10,389 bases of DNA, from assembly GCA_947523045.1 (NCBI GenBank), contig CANNUR010000092.1, positions 1-10,389 of the forward strand, in the 5' to 3' direction. The position numbers were made by a program, and so were the translations under genes. The notes beneath the pieces are model-generated. The model searched no databases. It saw only the letters and a list, made by a program, of their open reading frames with translations, and was not told the DNA's origin. The stretch is from an uncultured Prosthecobacter sp. (lineage in GTDB: Bacteria; Verrucomicrobiota; Verrucomicrobiia; Verrucomicrobiales; Verrucomicrobiaceae). Positions within the stretch are counted from its first letter, which is position 1. The number at the start of each line of letters is the position of its first letter. Shown here one piece after another: positions 1 to 7,293 of the stretch.

Positions 1-86
1 CGACAAGTCCGACAAGTCCGACAAGTCCGACAAGTCCGACAAGTCCGACAAGTCCGACAAGTCCGACAAGTCCGACAAGTCCGACA
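1..86. repeat. 9-bp tandem repeat array, about 9.5 copies, open at left edge
   Basis: The unit CGACAAGTC is repeated nine times without a mismatch (1-81), followed by a partial copy CGACA (82-86), after which the pattern breaks. The array begins at the first base, so its true length is unknown. Each unit holds a short dyad (GAC-AA-GTC), and each junction holds another (GTC-C-GAC), so single strands could form many alternative small hairpins. All six reading frames are free of stops. The plus-strand frame starting at base 2 reads Asp-Lys-Ser repeats and stays open into the DUF3592-like gene, but this follows from the unit sequence and is not evidence of coding. It could be an extragenic minisatellite, or the end of a repeat-encoded protein tail lying mostly outside the window. 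Confidence 0.97.
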
Positions 87-160
87 CGGCGTGGGCCGCC
101 CGCGGCTTGTCAAGTGCCGTGCCGGCGCGTAGGCTGATTTGCGCTCTGCCCGCACCCCGC

Positions 161-652
161 ATGAAATCCTTGGCCTATGAAGTCCTGCGGCCGTTGGCCC
201 TGATCAGCCTGGCGCTGGCGGGGCTGTTTGGCTGGGTCGCCTGGCAGCAGAGCCGGCACGCGCAGGCTTTTGATCAAGCCTCGGGACGGGCGGTGGCGCG
301 GCTGGTGGAAAAGACAACTTTCACGTCCAGCGGGGTGCGGGACGGCCAGTTCATTGAAAAGGGACCGACCCGCTACAGCCTGCACTACGAATTCAACCAT
401 CCCGAGACCGGAGAGACGCATCAGGGGCATTCCAGCGTCGGGAAAGAGGTCTGGGACGCCATGCAGGAGGGTGAGCACTACGAGATCCTCTACACCAAGG
501 CCGATCCGAGCGTGACCTCACTGTTCGACGGACAGGATTTTCGCGATGGCGCGCGGCTGGCCGCACGGCTCTCAAGTGGTCTCGCCGTCTTGGGGGTGCT
601 CGGTCTGCTGTTCTGGCGCCGCTGCCGGCCCTCGCCTGTGCCGGCCGGCTGA
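161..652 (+). CDS. DUF3592-like two-TM membrane protein
   Basis: A predicted inner-membrane protein of 163 residues with no known reaction. A hydrophobic segment lies at about 11-29, a soluble middle part at about 30-130 is rich in beta-type sequence, and a second hydrophobic segment at about 136-152 is followed by a basic stretch (RRCR). The middle part has the look of DUF3592 proteins: a strand with Y-S-L-H-Y-E-F (72-78), a G-E-x-Y-E-I-L-Y pattern and the motif YTKADPSVT (111-119). Both termini are probably cytoplasmic, with the middle domain outside. I chose the ATG at 161 over a TTG at 107 because it sits directly before the first membrane segment; the 18 extra residues look like translated leader. 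No clear Shine-Dalgarno precedes it. The family assignment is by pattern only. Confidence 0.7.
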   Translation: MKSLAYEVLRPLALISLALAGLFGWVAWQQSRHAQAFDQASGRAVARLVEKTTFTSSGVRDGQFIEKGPTRYSLHYEFNHPETGETHQGHSSVGKEVWDAMQEGEHYEILYTKADPSVTSLFDGQDFRDGARLAARLSSGLAVLGVLGLLFWRRCRPSPVPAG

Positions 653-661
653 ACGCGACCC

Positions 662-672
<11 letters not shown>
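642..672. terminator. Inverted repeat spanning both convergent stop codons
   Basis: A perfect 11-bp inverted repeat (arms 642-652 and 662-672, 9-nt loop) has the TGA stop of the DUF3592-like gene at the inner end of one arm and the TGA stop of uup, on the other strand, at the inner end of the other. Both genes therefore end in the same 11 nt, CGGCCGGCTGA. A GC-rich hairpin between converging genes fits a bidirectional terminator. No run of T follows on either strand, so a classic intrinsic terminator is not shown. It could act as a transcript-end stabiliser or with Rho. Confidence 0.55.
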
Positions 673-2545
<1,873 letters not shown>

Positions 2546-2600
2546 GGGGGGCGCTTCCATCGCCCGGTCAGGGGCTTTTGCCAAGCGCAAGAAGGCACCC

Positions 2601-3635
2601 TCAGGGTTTCACGAAGCGGTAGTGGGAGACGAGCCATTCCTCTCCGCCGCGGTAGCCCCAGAGTTCGGCGCAGGCGAGGTAGAAGAGTCGCCAGTAGGAC
2701 CACCACTTGACGACCTGATCCGCGCCGTAGGTCTCGGCGAAGAGCGGCAGGATCTCGGCCTTGTGGGCGTCCATGTTGGCCAGCCAGGCCTCGGAGGTGC
2801 GACTGTAGTGCATGCCGATGACCTGCCAGTGCGCCTCGATGCGCAGGTCATCCTGGAAGTACAGCAGCAGGTCGTCGGAAGGCATCTGGCCGCCGGTGAA
2901 GAAGTACTTCGCCATCCAGTCGTTGTCGCTCTCGACCTCGAAGTGGTAGGGCGTGTCGCGGTGGGTGAAGATGTGCACGAAGAGCCGGCCGCCGGGCTTG
3001 AGCCAGCGGGCGATGCGGCTCATCAGTTCGCGGTAGTTCTTCATGTGCTCGAACATCTCGACCGAGACACAGCGATCGAAGACGGCGTCGCCGACACCGG
3101 CGAAGTCGATCATGTTGGCGGTGATGATCTCGAGGTTGTGCAGGCCGCGCTTTTTCGCCTCGGCATCGATGTGCGCCTTCTGCGAGTGCGAGTTGGAGAC
3201 GCTGGTGATGCGCGCGGTCGGGTAGTGCTCGGCCATCCACAGCGACAGTGAGCCCCAGCCGCAGCCGAGTTCGAGAATGCGCTGGCCGTCGGCGAGGCCG
3301 GCGCGTTCGCAGGAGAGGCGCAGCATGGTGGCCTCGGCGGTGTCGAGATCATCATGCGGCGAATTGTAATAACCGCTGCTGTACTTCAGGTGGCGGCCGA
3401 GGCAGAGCTGGTAGAAGCGGGCCGGCACCTCGTAATGCTGCTCGTTGGCGGCCTCGGTGGCGATGGCCACCGGGCTGGTTTTCAGGCCCTCGACATGGCG
3501 CATGAGCGCCGCCTGGCGCGCTTCAGGATCGGTGGGCCTATGCCGGCGCAGCACGGCGGCGAGGCGGCGGCGGATGCCGGCACGGAGCACCGGATCGGGG
3601 AGCAGGTCCCTGGCGAGGAGGTCGTTGAGATTCAT
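2601..3635 (-). CDS. CFA-synthase-fold SAM methyltransferase, CNMT-like
   Basis: A soluble SAM-dependent methyltransferase of 344 residues in the cyclopropane-fatty-acid synthase (Mycolic_acid_cyc_synth) superfamily. The SAM-binding motif I ELGCGWGSL lies at 122-130, and the family glutamate/histidine motif EMFEH at 193-197. From about 63 to the end, the pattern (LKYSSGYY, LYFQDD, HYSRTSEAWL, YWRLFYLACAELWGY, GEEWLVSH) resembles plant coclaurine N-methyltransferases from memory more closely than E. coli CfaS. The N-terminal part is shorter than in CfaS. The substrate could be an unsaturated phospholipid acyl chain (giving a cyclopropane ring) or an amine; sequence alone does not decide. The ATG at 3635 is supported by AGGA (3641-3644) at good spacing; an in-frame TTG at 3650 is less likely. 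It lies 63 nt downstream of the SRPBCC gene on the same strand. Confidence 0.88.
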   Translation of the reverse strand: MNLNDLLARDLLPDPVLRAGIRRRLAAVLRRHRPTDPEARQAALMRHVEGLKTSPVAIATEAANEQHYEVPARFYQLCLGRHLKYSSGYYNSPHDDLDTAEATMLRLSCERAGLADGQRILELGCGWGSLSLWMAEHYPTARITSVSNSHSQKAHIDAEAKKRGLHNLEIITANMIDFAGVGDAVFDRCVSVEMFEHMKNYRELMSRIARWLKPGGRLFVHIFTHRDTPYHFEVESDNDWMAKYFFTGGQMPSDDLLLYFQDDLRIEAHWQVIGMHYSRTSEAWLANMDAHKAEILPLFAETYGADQVVKWWSYWRLFYLACAELWGYRGGEEWLVSHYRFVKP

Positions 3636-3638
3636 GCG

Positions 3639-3644
3639 CTTCCT
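3639..3644 (-). promoter_or_regulatory. Ribosome binding site of the CFA-like methyltransferase
   Basis: On the minus strand AGGAAG precedes the ATG at 3635 by 3 nt (5 nt from AGGA). This is among the clearest Shine-Dalgarno matches in the window and decides the start in favour of ATG 3635 over the TTG at 3650, which lies upstream of it. Confidence 0.65.
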
Positions 3645-3698
3645 GAACAACGCCTGCGCCCGCGCCCGGGCCGTGTCTTTTTCCCGCGAGCCAGCGCT

Positions 3699-4163
3699 TC
3701 AGCCTGGGAAGACCTGGCGCAGGGCCAGTTCGCGGGCGGCAAAAAGTCGCGCCAACTGCGGCCGCACCAGCCAGGGCTGGGCGAGGTCGCCGAGTGGGGC
3801 GAAGGGCAGGGTGTAGGTGATGTGATCGACGACCTCGGTGCGGCCGTCGCTGGCGCGCTGAACGACGTGCTCATGCTGCCAGAAGGCGTAGGGCCCGGCG
3901 CGCTGCTGGTCGATGAAGCGTCGGCCCTGCTCGACATGGGTGATTTCCGCCAGCCAGGTCAGCGGCAGGCCGAGCAGGGGGCGCACCCGGTAGGCGATGA
4001 GCAGGCCCGGGGTGACCCGTTCGGGCAGGTTGGGGGTCAGCACCTCCAGGCCGAGTTCCGGCGGCGTCAGGCGGGCGAGATTGCGCGGGTTGGCGAAAAA
4101 GTCCCAGACGGCCGCGGGCTCGGCAGGGAGGATCTGACGCGATTGCCAGGTGTGAACGGCCAT
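3699..4163 (-). CDS. SRPBCC family ligand-binding protein
   Basis: A soluble 154-residue protein of the SRPBCC (START/Bet v1-like) fold, which forms a deep hydrophobic pocket for lipids or small aromatic molecules. The start SRQILPAEPAAVWDFFANPRN (about 8-28) is the usual first strand and helix. The block GPYAFWQHEHVV (90-101) and the stretch VVDHITYTLPFAPLGDLAQP (111-130) are typical of the subgroup often annotated as SRPBCC or cell-division-inhibitor-like. The C-terminal helix (about 131-150) would close the pocket. No signal peptide or membrane segment is seen. It starts 3 nt after the DUF3253 stop, and a GAGG lies across that stop, so translation is probably coupled. Its ligand is unknown; the adjacent methyltransferase makes a lipid-like ligand plausible, which is inference. 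Confidence 0.85.
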   Translation of the reverse strand: MAVHTWQSRQILPAEPAAVWDFFANPRNLARLTPPELGLEVLTPNLPERVTPGLLIAYRVRPLLGLPLTWLAEITHVEQGRRFIDQQRAGPYAFWQHEHVVQRASDGRTEVVDHITYTLPFAPLGDLAQPWLVRPQLARLFAARELALRQVFPG

Positions 4164-4166
4164 GCC

Positions 4167-4439
4167 TCACTTACGCGCCGCGGCGGCCAGGCGGATGGCA
4201 CCGCGTGTCGTCAAGGGATGCGCGGGTTCTCCGCGCTGGGTGCAAACGAGCTGGCCGGCGGCGACCAGTTCGGCGGCCATGGCGCGCACGCGCGGCATCA
4301 GCGGACGCCAGTCGGCCGCGGCGCGACGGGCCACCTCCGAAGGACAAAAGGTCGCGCCCGCCGCGCGCTCCTGCGCGAGATCGAGCAGCAGGCGACGCAG
4401 GAGGGTGTCGGGGCAGGGCGGCGAGGACCCGGAGGGCAT
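4167..4439 (-). CDS. DUF3253 domain protein
   Basis: A small protein of 90 residues matching the DUF3253 pattern: a helix (DTLLRRLLLDLAQERAAG, 11-28), then F-C-P-S-E-V-A-R (31-38), DWRPLMPRVRAMAAELVAAG (43-62), and a wing-like end with V-C-T-Q-R-G-E-P and T-T-R-G-A-I-R-L (65-84). The family is predicted to have a winged-helix-like fold but no role is established; DNA binding is a guess from fold type. It is the first gene of a tight pair with the SRPBCC gene (stop-to-start distance 3 nt). The ATG at 4439 gives the usual family length. No obvious Shine-Dalgarno precedes it. The gap to the AP2-like gene upstream is 104 nt and holds a large inverted repeat, so a separate transcript is possible. 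Confidence 0.82.
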   Translation of the reverse strand: MPSGSSPPCPDTLLRRLLLDLAQERAAGATFCPSEVARRAAADWRPLMPRVRAMAAELVAAGQLVCTQRGEPAHPLTTRGAIRLAAAARK

Positions 4440-4478
4440 GGCCGGGTTACGCGTGTCGGCGGGGCCGAGTACTCCCGA

Positions 4479-4522
4479 GCTTCAGCGCCTGAGGGCATGG
4501 CGGCCCCTGAACGCGCTGAAGC
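4479..4522. repeat. 10-bp inverted repeat, possible hairpin after the AP2-like gene
   Basis: GCTTCAGCGC (4479-4488) and its exact complement GCGCTGAAGC (4513-4522) are 24 nt apart, and a smaller GGGC/GCCC pair lies inside. On the minus strand the hairpin starts 21 nt after the stop of the AP2-like gene and ends 39 nt before the DUF3253 start. It has no T-run on the exit side, so it is better called a possible Rho-linked or attenuating hairpin than an intrinsic terminator. Confidence 0.5.
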
Positions 4523-4543
4523 CCTCAACGGCATTGCCGAGCC

Positions 4544-5197
4544 TCACTTCCGGCGCGCCGCCTTTTTGGCCGGGGTTTTTGGGGACGCCGGTTTTTTCAC
4601 CGCGACTTTTTTGGCGGGGGCCTTCTTGGCCGCGGCTTTTTTGGCCGGGGCTTTGGCGGTCTTTTTCGCGGCGGATTTCGTGGCAGGCTTGGCGGCCGTG
4701 GTGTGCGGGCGCTTGAGGATGCGGGCGAGACCGCCCTCGCGGGCGAGGCGCTGGCGCAGCATTTCCTCGCGGAAGGCGATGGCCTCGGCGAGCACCTGGT
4801 CGTGGGTGTCCTTGGTGTAGGCGTAGACGCGCGAGACGGTCTTGCCGCGTTCGGCGCGCACCGAGACGGCGATGTGGCGGACGATGCGGCCCTTGGCGTT
4901 CTTGGTCTTGCGGTAGGAGATGCCGACGTGGCCGCTCTTGTTCTTGGCGTTGTGGCTGTGGGCGATGCGGCTGGCCTCGATCTCCGGCATCTCGGCAAGC
5001 ATCTGGTCGCGGTAGGCGCGCGCGGCCTTCAGCGAGCCCTTCAGGCCGCCAAACAGGCTGTCGGAAAAGTGCTTGGTGTGGAGCTTGCCGTGGCGGGAGA
5101 TGCAGACTTGGAATCCGTGGGTTTGTTTGGCGGCGTCCGGCCGGGTGTCGATGCGTTTGATGTTGCGTTCGGAAAGGGGGTTGGAGCGGCGGCGCAT
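4544..5197 (-). CDS. Two-repeat AP2-like protein with histone H1-like tail
   Basis: A strongly basic protein of about 217 residues, probably DNA binding. Two related segments, about 14-68 and 84-150, resemble AP2-type domains: basic beta-strands (HGFQVCISRHGKLHTKHF; SGHVGISYRKTKNAKGRIVRH), then a helix with Y/F-R-x-x-M-L (AARAYRDQML; AIAFREEMLRQR). The second contains the N-K-S-G-x-V-G-I-S-Y pattern common in bacterial AP2 domains. Residues 162-217 are low-complexity K/A/P with 18 lysines by hand count, PAKKA-type repeats and an SPKT motif, like eukaryotic H1 and bacterial H1-like tails. No catalytic or integrase domain is visible. An architectural or nucleoid role is inference. The start is uncertain: ATG 5197 begins MRRR, but ATG 5245 has AGGGTG immediately before it and would add 16 residues. 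It follows dtd by 143 nt. Confidence 0.75.
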   Translation of the reverse strand: MRRRSNPLSERNIKRIDTRPDAAKQTHGFQVCISRHGKLHTKHFSDSLFGGLKGSLKAARAYRDQMLAEMPEIEASRIAHSHNAKNKSGHVGISYRKTKNAKGRIVRHIAVSVRAERGKTVSRVYAYTKDTHDQVLAEAIAFREEMLRQRLAREGGLARILKRPHTTAAKPATKSAAKKTAKAPAKKAAAKKAPAKKVAVKKPASPKTPAKKAARRK

Positions 5198-5340
5198 GAA
5201 AATCTCAGGTTTTTTGGGGAAAGGGGGAGTTGAATTTGGCTGCATCACCCTGACAAGCAACCCGAAAGTGCCTGCGCACGGAAGGGTTGGTTATGCAGGG
5301 CGCCCCAAGCGTGCAAGAAACGGCCTGCGCTGCGGGGGCC

Positions 5341-5793
5341 TCATTCCTTCGCGCGCGAGTCAATGACAATCGTCACCGGTCCGTCATTGATGAGGGCGAC
5401 CTGCATGTCGGCACCGAAAACGCCGCGTTCGACCGGCGTTCCGAGCTCGGTTTCGAGCCGGGCAAGGAAGTGTTCATAGAGCGGCACGGCCTTCTCCGGC
5501 CGGGCCGCGCGGGTGAAACCGGGGCGATTGCCCTTTTTCGTGCTGGCAAAGAGGGTGAACTGGCTGATTGCCAGCACGCGCCCGCCGGCCTCGGTGACGT
5601 TGAGGTTCATCTTGCCCTCGGCATCGGCAAACAGGCGCATGGCGGCGGTTTTCGCGGCCAGCCAGTCGGCATCCTCGGCGCTGTCCGCCTCCTCGACACC
5701 GACCAGCACGACCAGGCCGCGGTCGATCTGGCCGACGACCTGGCCGTCGATGCGGACACTGGCTTCGAGGCAACGCTGGATGACAAGACGCAT
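5341..5793 (-). CDS. dtd: D-aminoacyl-tRNA deacylase
   Basis: A cytoplasmic enzyme of 150 residues that hydrolyses D-aminoacyl-tRNA (and glycyl-tRNA-Ala) so that D-amino acids and mischarged glycine stay out of proteins. The family is homodimeric with active sites at the interface. The protein starts MRLVIQRCLEASVRIDG, the usual N-terminus. It carries SQFTL (77-81) with the family SQxTL/F motif, KGNRPGF (87-93) and the chiral-proofreading motif NDGPVT (136-141). The length matches the usual 145-150 residues, and the gene looks intact. ATG 5793 is supported by AGGG at 5801-5804, 7 nt upstream. It is divergent from coaB (72-nt gap), with the AP2-like gene downstream on the same strand. Confidence 0.96.
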   Translation of the reverse strand: MRLVIQRCLEASVRIDGQVVGQIDRGLVVLVGVEEADSAEDADWLAAKTAAMRLFADAEGKMNLNVTEAGGRVLAISQFTLFASTKKGNRPGFTRAARPEKAVPLYEHFLARLETELGTPVERGVFGADMQVALINDGPVTIVIDSRAKE

Positions 5794-5800
5794 GGCGGCA

Positions 5801-5804
5801 CCCT
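5801..5804 (-). promoter_or_regulatory. dtd: Ribosome binding site of dtd
   Basis: AGGG on the minus strand lies 7 nt before ATG 5793. The reading frame stays open far upstream, through coaB, so this site together with the family N-terminus fixes the dtd start. Confidence 0.5.
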
Positions 5805-5865
5805 GCGCGGCTGGCGGCGCTTGTCCACCGGTTGACTCCGGCGAGGGCTGTCCGATGAGTGCGGC

Positions 5866-6501
5866 ATGCGCTTTCTCATCACCGCCGGCCCGACGCGCGA
5901 GCCGCTCGACCCGGTGCGGTTCCTGTCGAACCGCTCCTCCGGGCGCATGGGCTACGCGCTCGCCGAGGCGGCGCTGGCGGCCGGTCATGAGGTGATCCTG
6001 ATCAGCGGCCCGGTGGCCCTGGCGGCGCCGGTTGGGGTCGAACTGATGCGTGTGGAAACCGCACGCGAGATGTTTGAGGCCGTGCGCGGGGCAATCCCGC
6101 GCTGTGACGCTGCGGTGTTCTGCGCGGCGGTGGCCGATTACCGGCCCGTGGCGGCCGCGGCGCAGAAGCTCAAAAAAAACGGCGAGCGCCTCGTGCTCGA
6201 GTTGGAACCGACCGAGGACATTCTCGGTTCCGCCCGCACGGCGTTCGGATTTCGCGGTTATCTGGTCGGTTTTGCCGCCGAAACCGAGAAGCTGGTCGAG
6301 CACGCCCAGGCCAAGCTGGCCCGCAAGGGCTGCGACTTGCTGGTGGCCAATGATGTCTCGCGGCCGGGCATCGGCTTTGACAGCGACGAAAACGAGGTCA
6401 TGCTCTGCCTGCCCGGTGGCCAGACCCGCGTCCTGCCGCGCCAATCCAAAACGGCGTTGGCGCGCGAACTTGTCGCCTTCATCGCCGCCGCGGCCTCCTA
6501 A
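5866..6501 (+). CDS. coaB: Phosphopantothenoylcysteine synthase (stand-alone CoaB)
   Basis: A cytoplasmic enzyme of coenzyme A synthesis that joins 4'-phosphopantothenate and cysteine, using CTP in most bacteria. The 211 residues match the CoaB half of the bifunctional Dfp/CoaBC protein: ITAGPTREPLDPVRFLSNRS (5-24) with SNRSSG (21-26), AAVADYRP (87-94), the KLKK motif (101-104) equivalent to the lysine motif of E. coli Dfp, ANDV (161-164) and SDENEV (173-178). No CoaC flavoprotein domain precedes it; the frame begins right at the CoaB domain, so a separate phosphopantothenoylcysteine decarboxylase should be encoded elsewhere. ATG 5866 is the family start; no well-placed Shine-Dalgarno is seen, and an ATG at 5855 is in another frame. 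It is divergent from dtd and 29 nt upstream of the IMPase-family gene, probably co-transcribed with it. Confidence 0.93.
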   Translation: MRFLITAGPTREPLDPVRFLSNRSSGRMGYALAEAALAAGHEVILISGPVALAAPVGVELMRVETAREMFEAVRGAIPRCDAAVFCAAVADYRPVAAAAQKLKKNGERLVLELEPTEDILGSARTAFGFRGYLVGFAAETEKLVEHAQAKLARKGCDLLVANDVSRPGIGFDSDENEVMLCLPGGQTRVLPRQSKTALARELVAFIAAAAS

Positions 6502-6530
6502 ACCCCCAGTCCCCCACGCACCGCCCCTTC

Positions 6531-7286
6531 ATGGATCTCCTGCCCCTCGCTCTCGACGCCGCCACCCAGGCCGGCCGCCTCATCAAGGACAACTTTGGCT
6601 CGGAAAAGACCGTCAACGAGATGAAGCGGCGCGATGTGAAGCTCGAGCTCGACGTGCGCACCCAGAAGCTCATCACCGACCTGATCCTCGCCGCCCATCC
6701 CGACCACGCCATCCTCGGCGAGGAGGAGGGCGATCTCGGCGGTGAGGGCGAGGTCGAGTGGATCATTGATCCGATCGATGGCACGGTGAACTACTTTTAC
6801 GGCATCCCGCACTTCTGCGTCTCCATCGCCGCGCGCGTGCGCGCCACCCACGAGCCGCTGCTCGGCGTCATTCACGACCCCATGCAGGGTGAAACCTGGA
6901 GCGTGGTCCACGGCGGTGTGCCCCAGCTCAACGGCAAGCCCATCGCGGTCAGCACGCGTCCGCAGATGAGCGAGGCGATCATCACCGCCGGTTTCTCGAA
7001 GAGCAAATCCGCCCTCGACGCCGGGTTCGACCGCTACCGCCGCCTCAGCTACGAGGTGTTCAAGACGCGCATGCTCGGCAGCGCGGCCCTGGCCCTGGCC
7101 TATGTCGCCACCGGCCGGCTCGACGCCTACGTCGAGGAGCAGATCAGCCTCTGGGACATCGCTGCCGGCGTCCAGCTCGTCGAAGCCGCAGGCGGCCGCA
7201 TCATCCTCCGGCCGAGCGAGACCAAGCCCGGCACCTTCTTCATCTGCGCCTGGAACGGCCGCCTGCCGATCGAGCAGTTTCTGTGA
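6531..7286 (+). CDS. Inositol monophosphatase family protein
   Basis: A cytoplasmic, Mg-dependent phosphomonoesterase of 251 residues in the IMPase fold (SuhB/HisN-like). Metal-binding motifs are intact: GEEEGD (63-68), DPIDGT (80-85) followed by VNYFYGIP, and WDIAAG (208-213). MLGSAALALAYVATGRLDAY (181-200) is the usual helix before the last motif. Length is close to the family norm of 250-270. Substrates in this family include inositol-1-phosphate, histidinol phosphate, and fructose-1,6- or 3'-phosphoadenosine phosphates, and sequence alone does not choose; no histidine or inositol gene lies nearby. ATG 6531 has a pyrimidine-rich upstream region with no Shine-Dalgarno, so coupling to coaB, 29 nt upstream, is likely. 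Its stop is 7 nt from that of the convergent M14 gene. Confidence 0.92.
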   Translation: MDLLPLALDAATQAGRLIKDNFGSEKTVNEMKRRDVKLELDVRTQKLITDLILAAHPDHAILGEEEGDLGGEGEVEWIIDPIDGTVNYFYGIPHFCVSIAARVRATHEPLLGVIHDPMQGETWSVVHGGVPQLNGKPIAVSTRPQMSEAIITAGFSKSKSALDAGFDRYRRLSYEVFKTRMLGSAALALAYVATGRLDAYVEEQISLWDIAAGVQLVEAAGGRIILRPSETKPGTFFICAWNGRLPIEQFL

Positions 7287-7293
7287 ACCGGCC

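Noticed and set aside
1..86. CRISPR array
   Set aside because: The unit is 9 bp with no spacers; this is a simple tandem repeat.
107..160. TTG start giving 18 extra residues on the DUF3592-like protein
   Set aside because: The extra residues (SSAVPARRL...) look like translated leader next to the tandem repeat; ATG 161 sits right before the first membrane segment.
3354..4820. Plus-strand open frame of 488 codons across the methyltransferase, SRPBCC, DUF3253 and AP2-like genes
   Set aside because: It spans four recognisable minus-strand genes and their gaps; its hydrophobic A/F/L stretch is the antisense reading of the lysine-rich tail.
5198..5340. Promoter for the AP2-like gene (minus-strand TTGCAC and CATAAC)
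   Set aside because: The spacing is about 15 nt and both boxes match the consensus poorly; not strong enough to list.
5794..5865. Promoter in the dtd/coaB divergent gap (TTGACT at about 5832)
   Set aside because: A fair -35-like box but no -10-like box at 16-18 nt; sequence alone does not support it.
5794..6444. N-terminal extension of dtd through coaB
   Set aside because: The frame is open but the extension is antisense to a conserved coaB; the DTD family starts at MRLVIQR with a good ribosome site.
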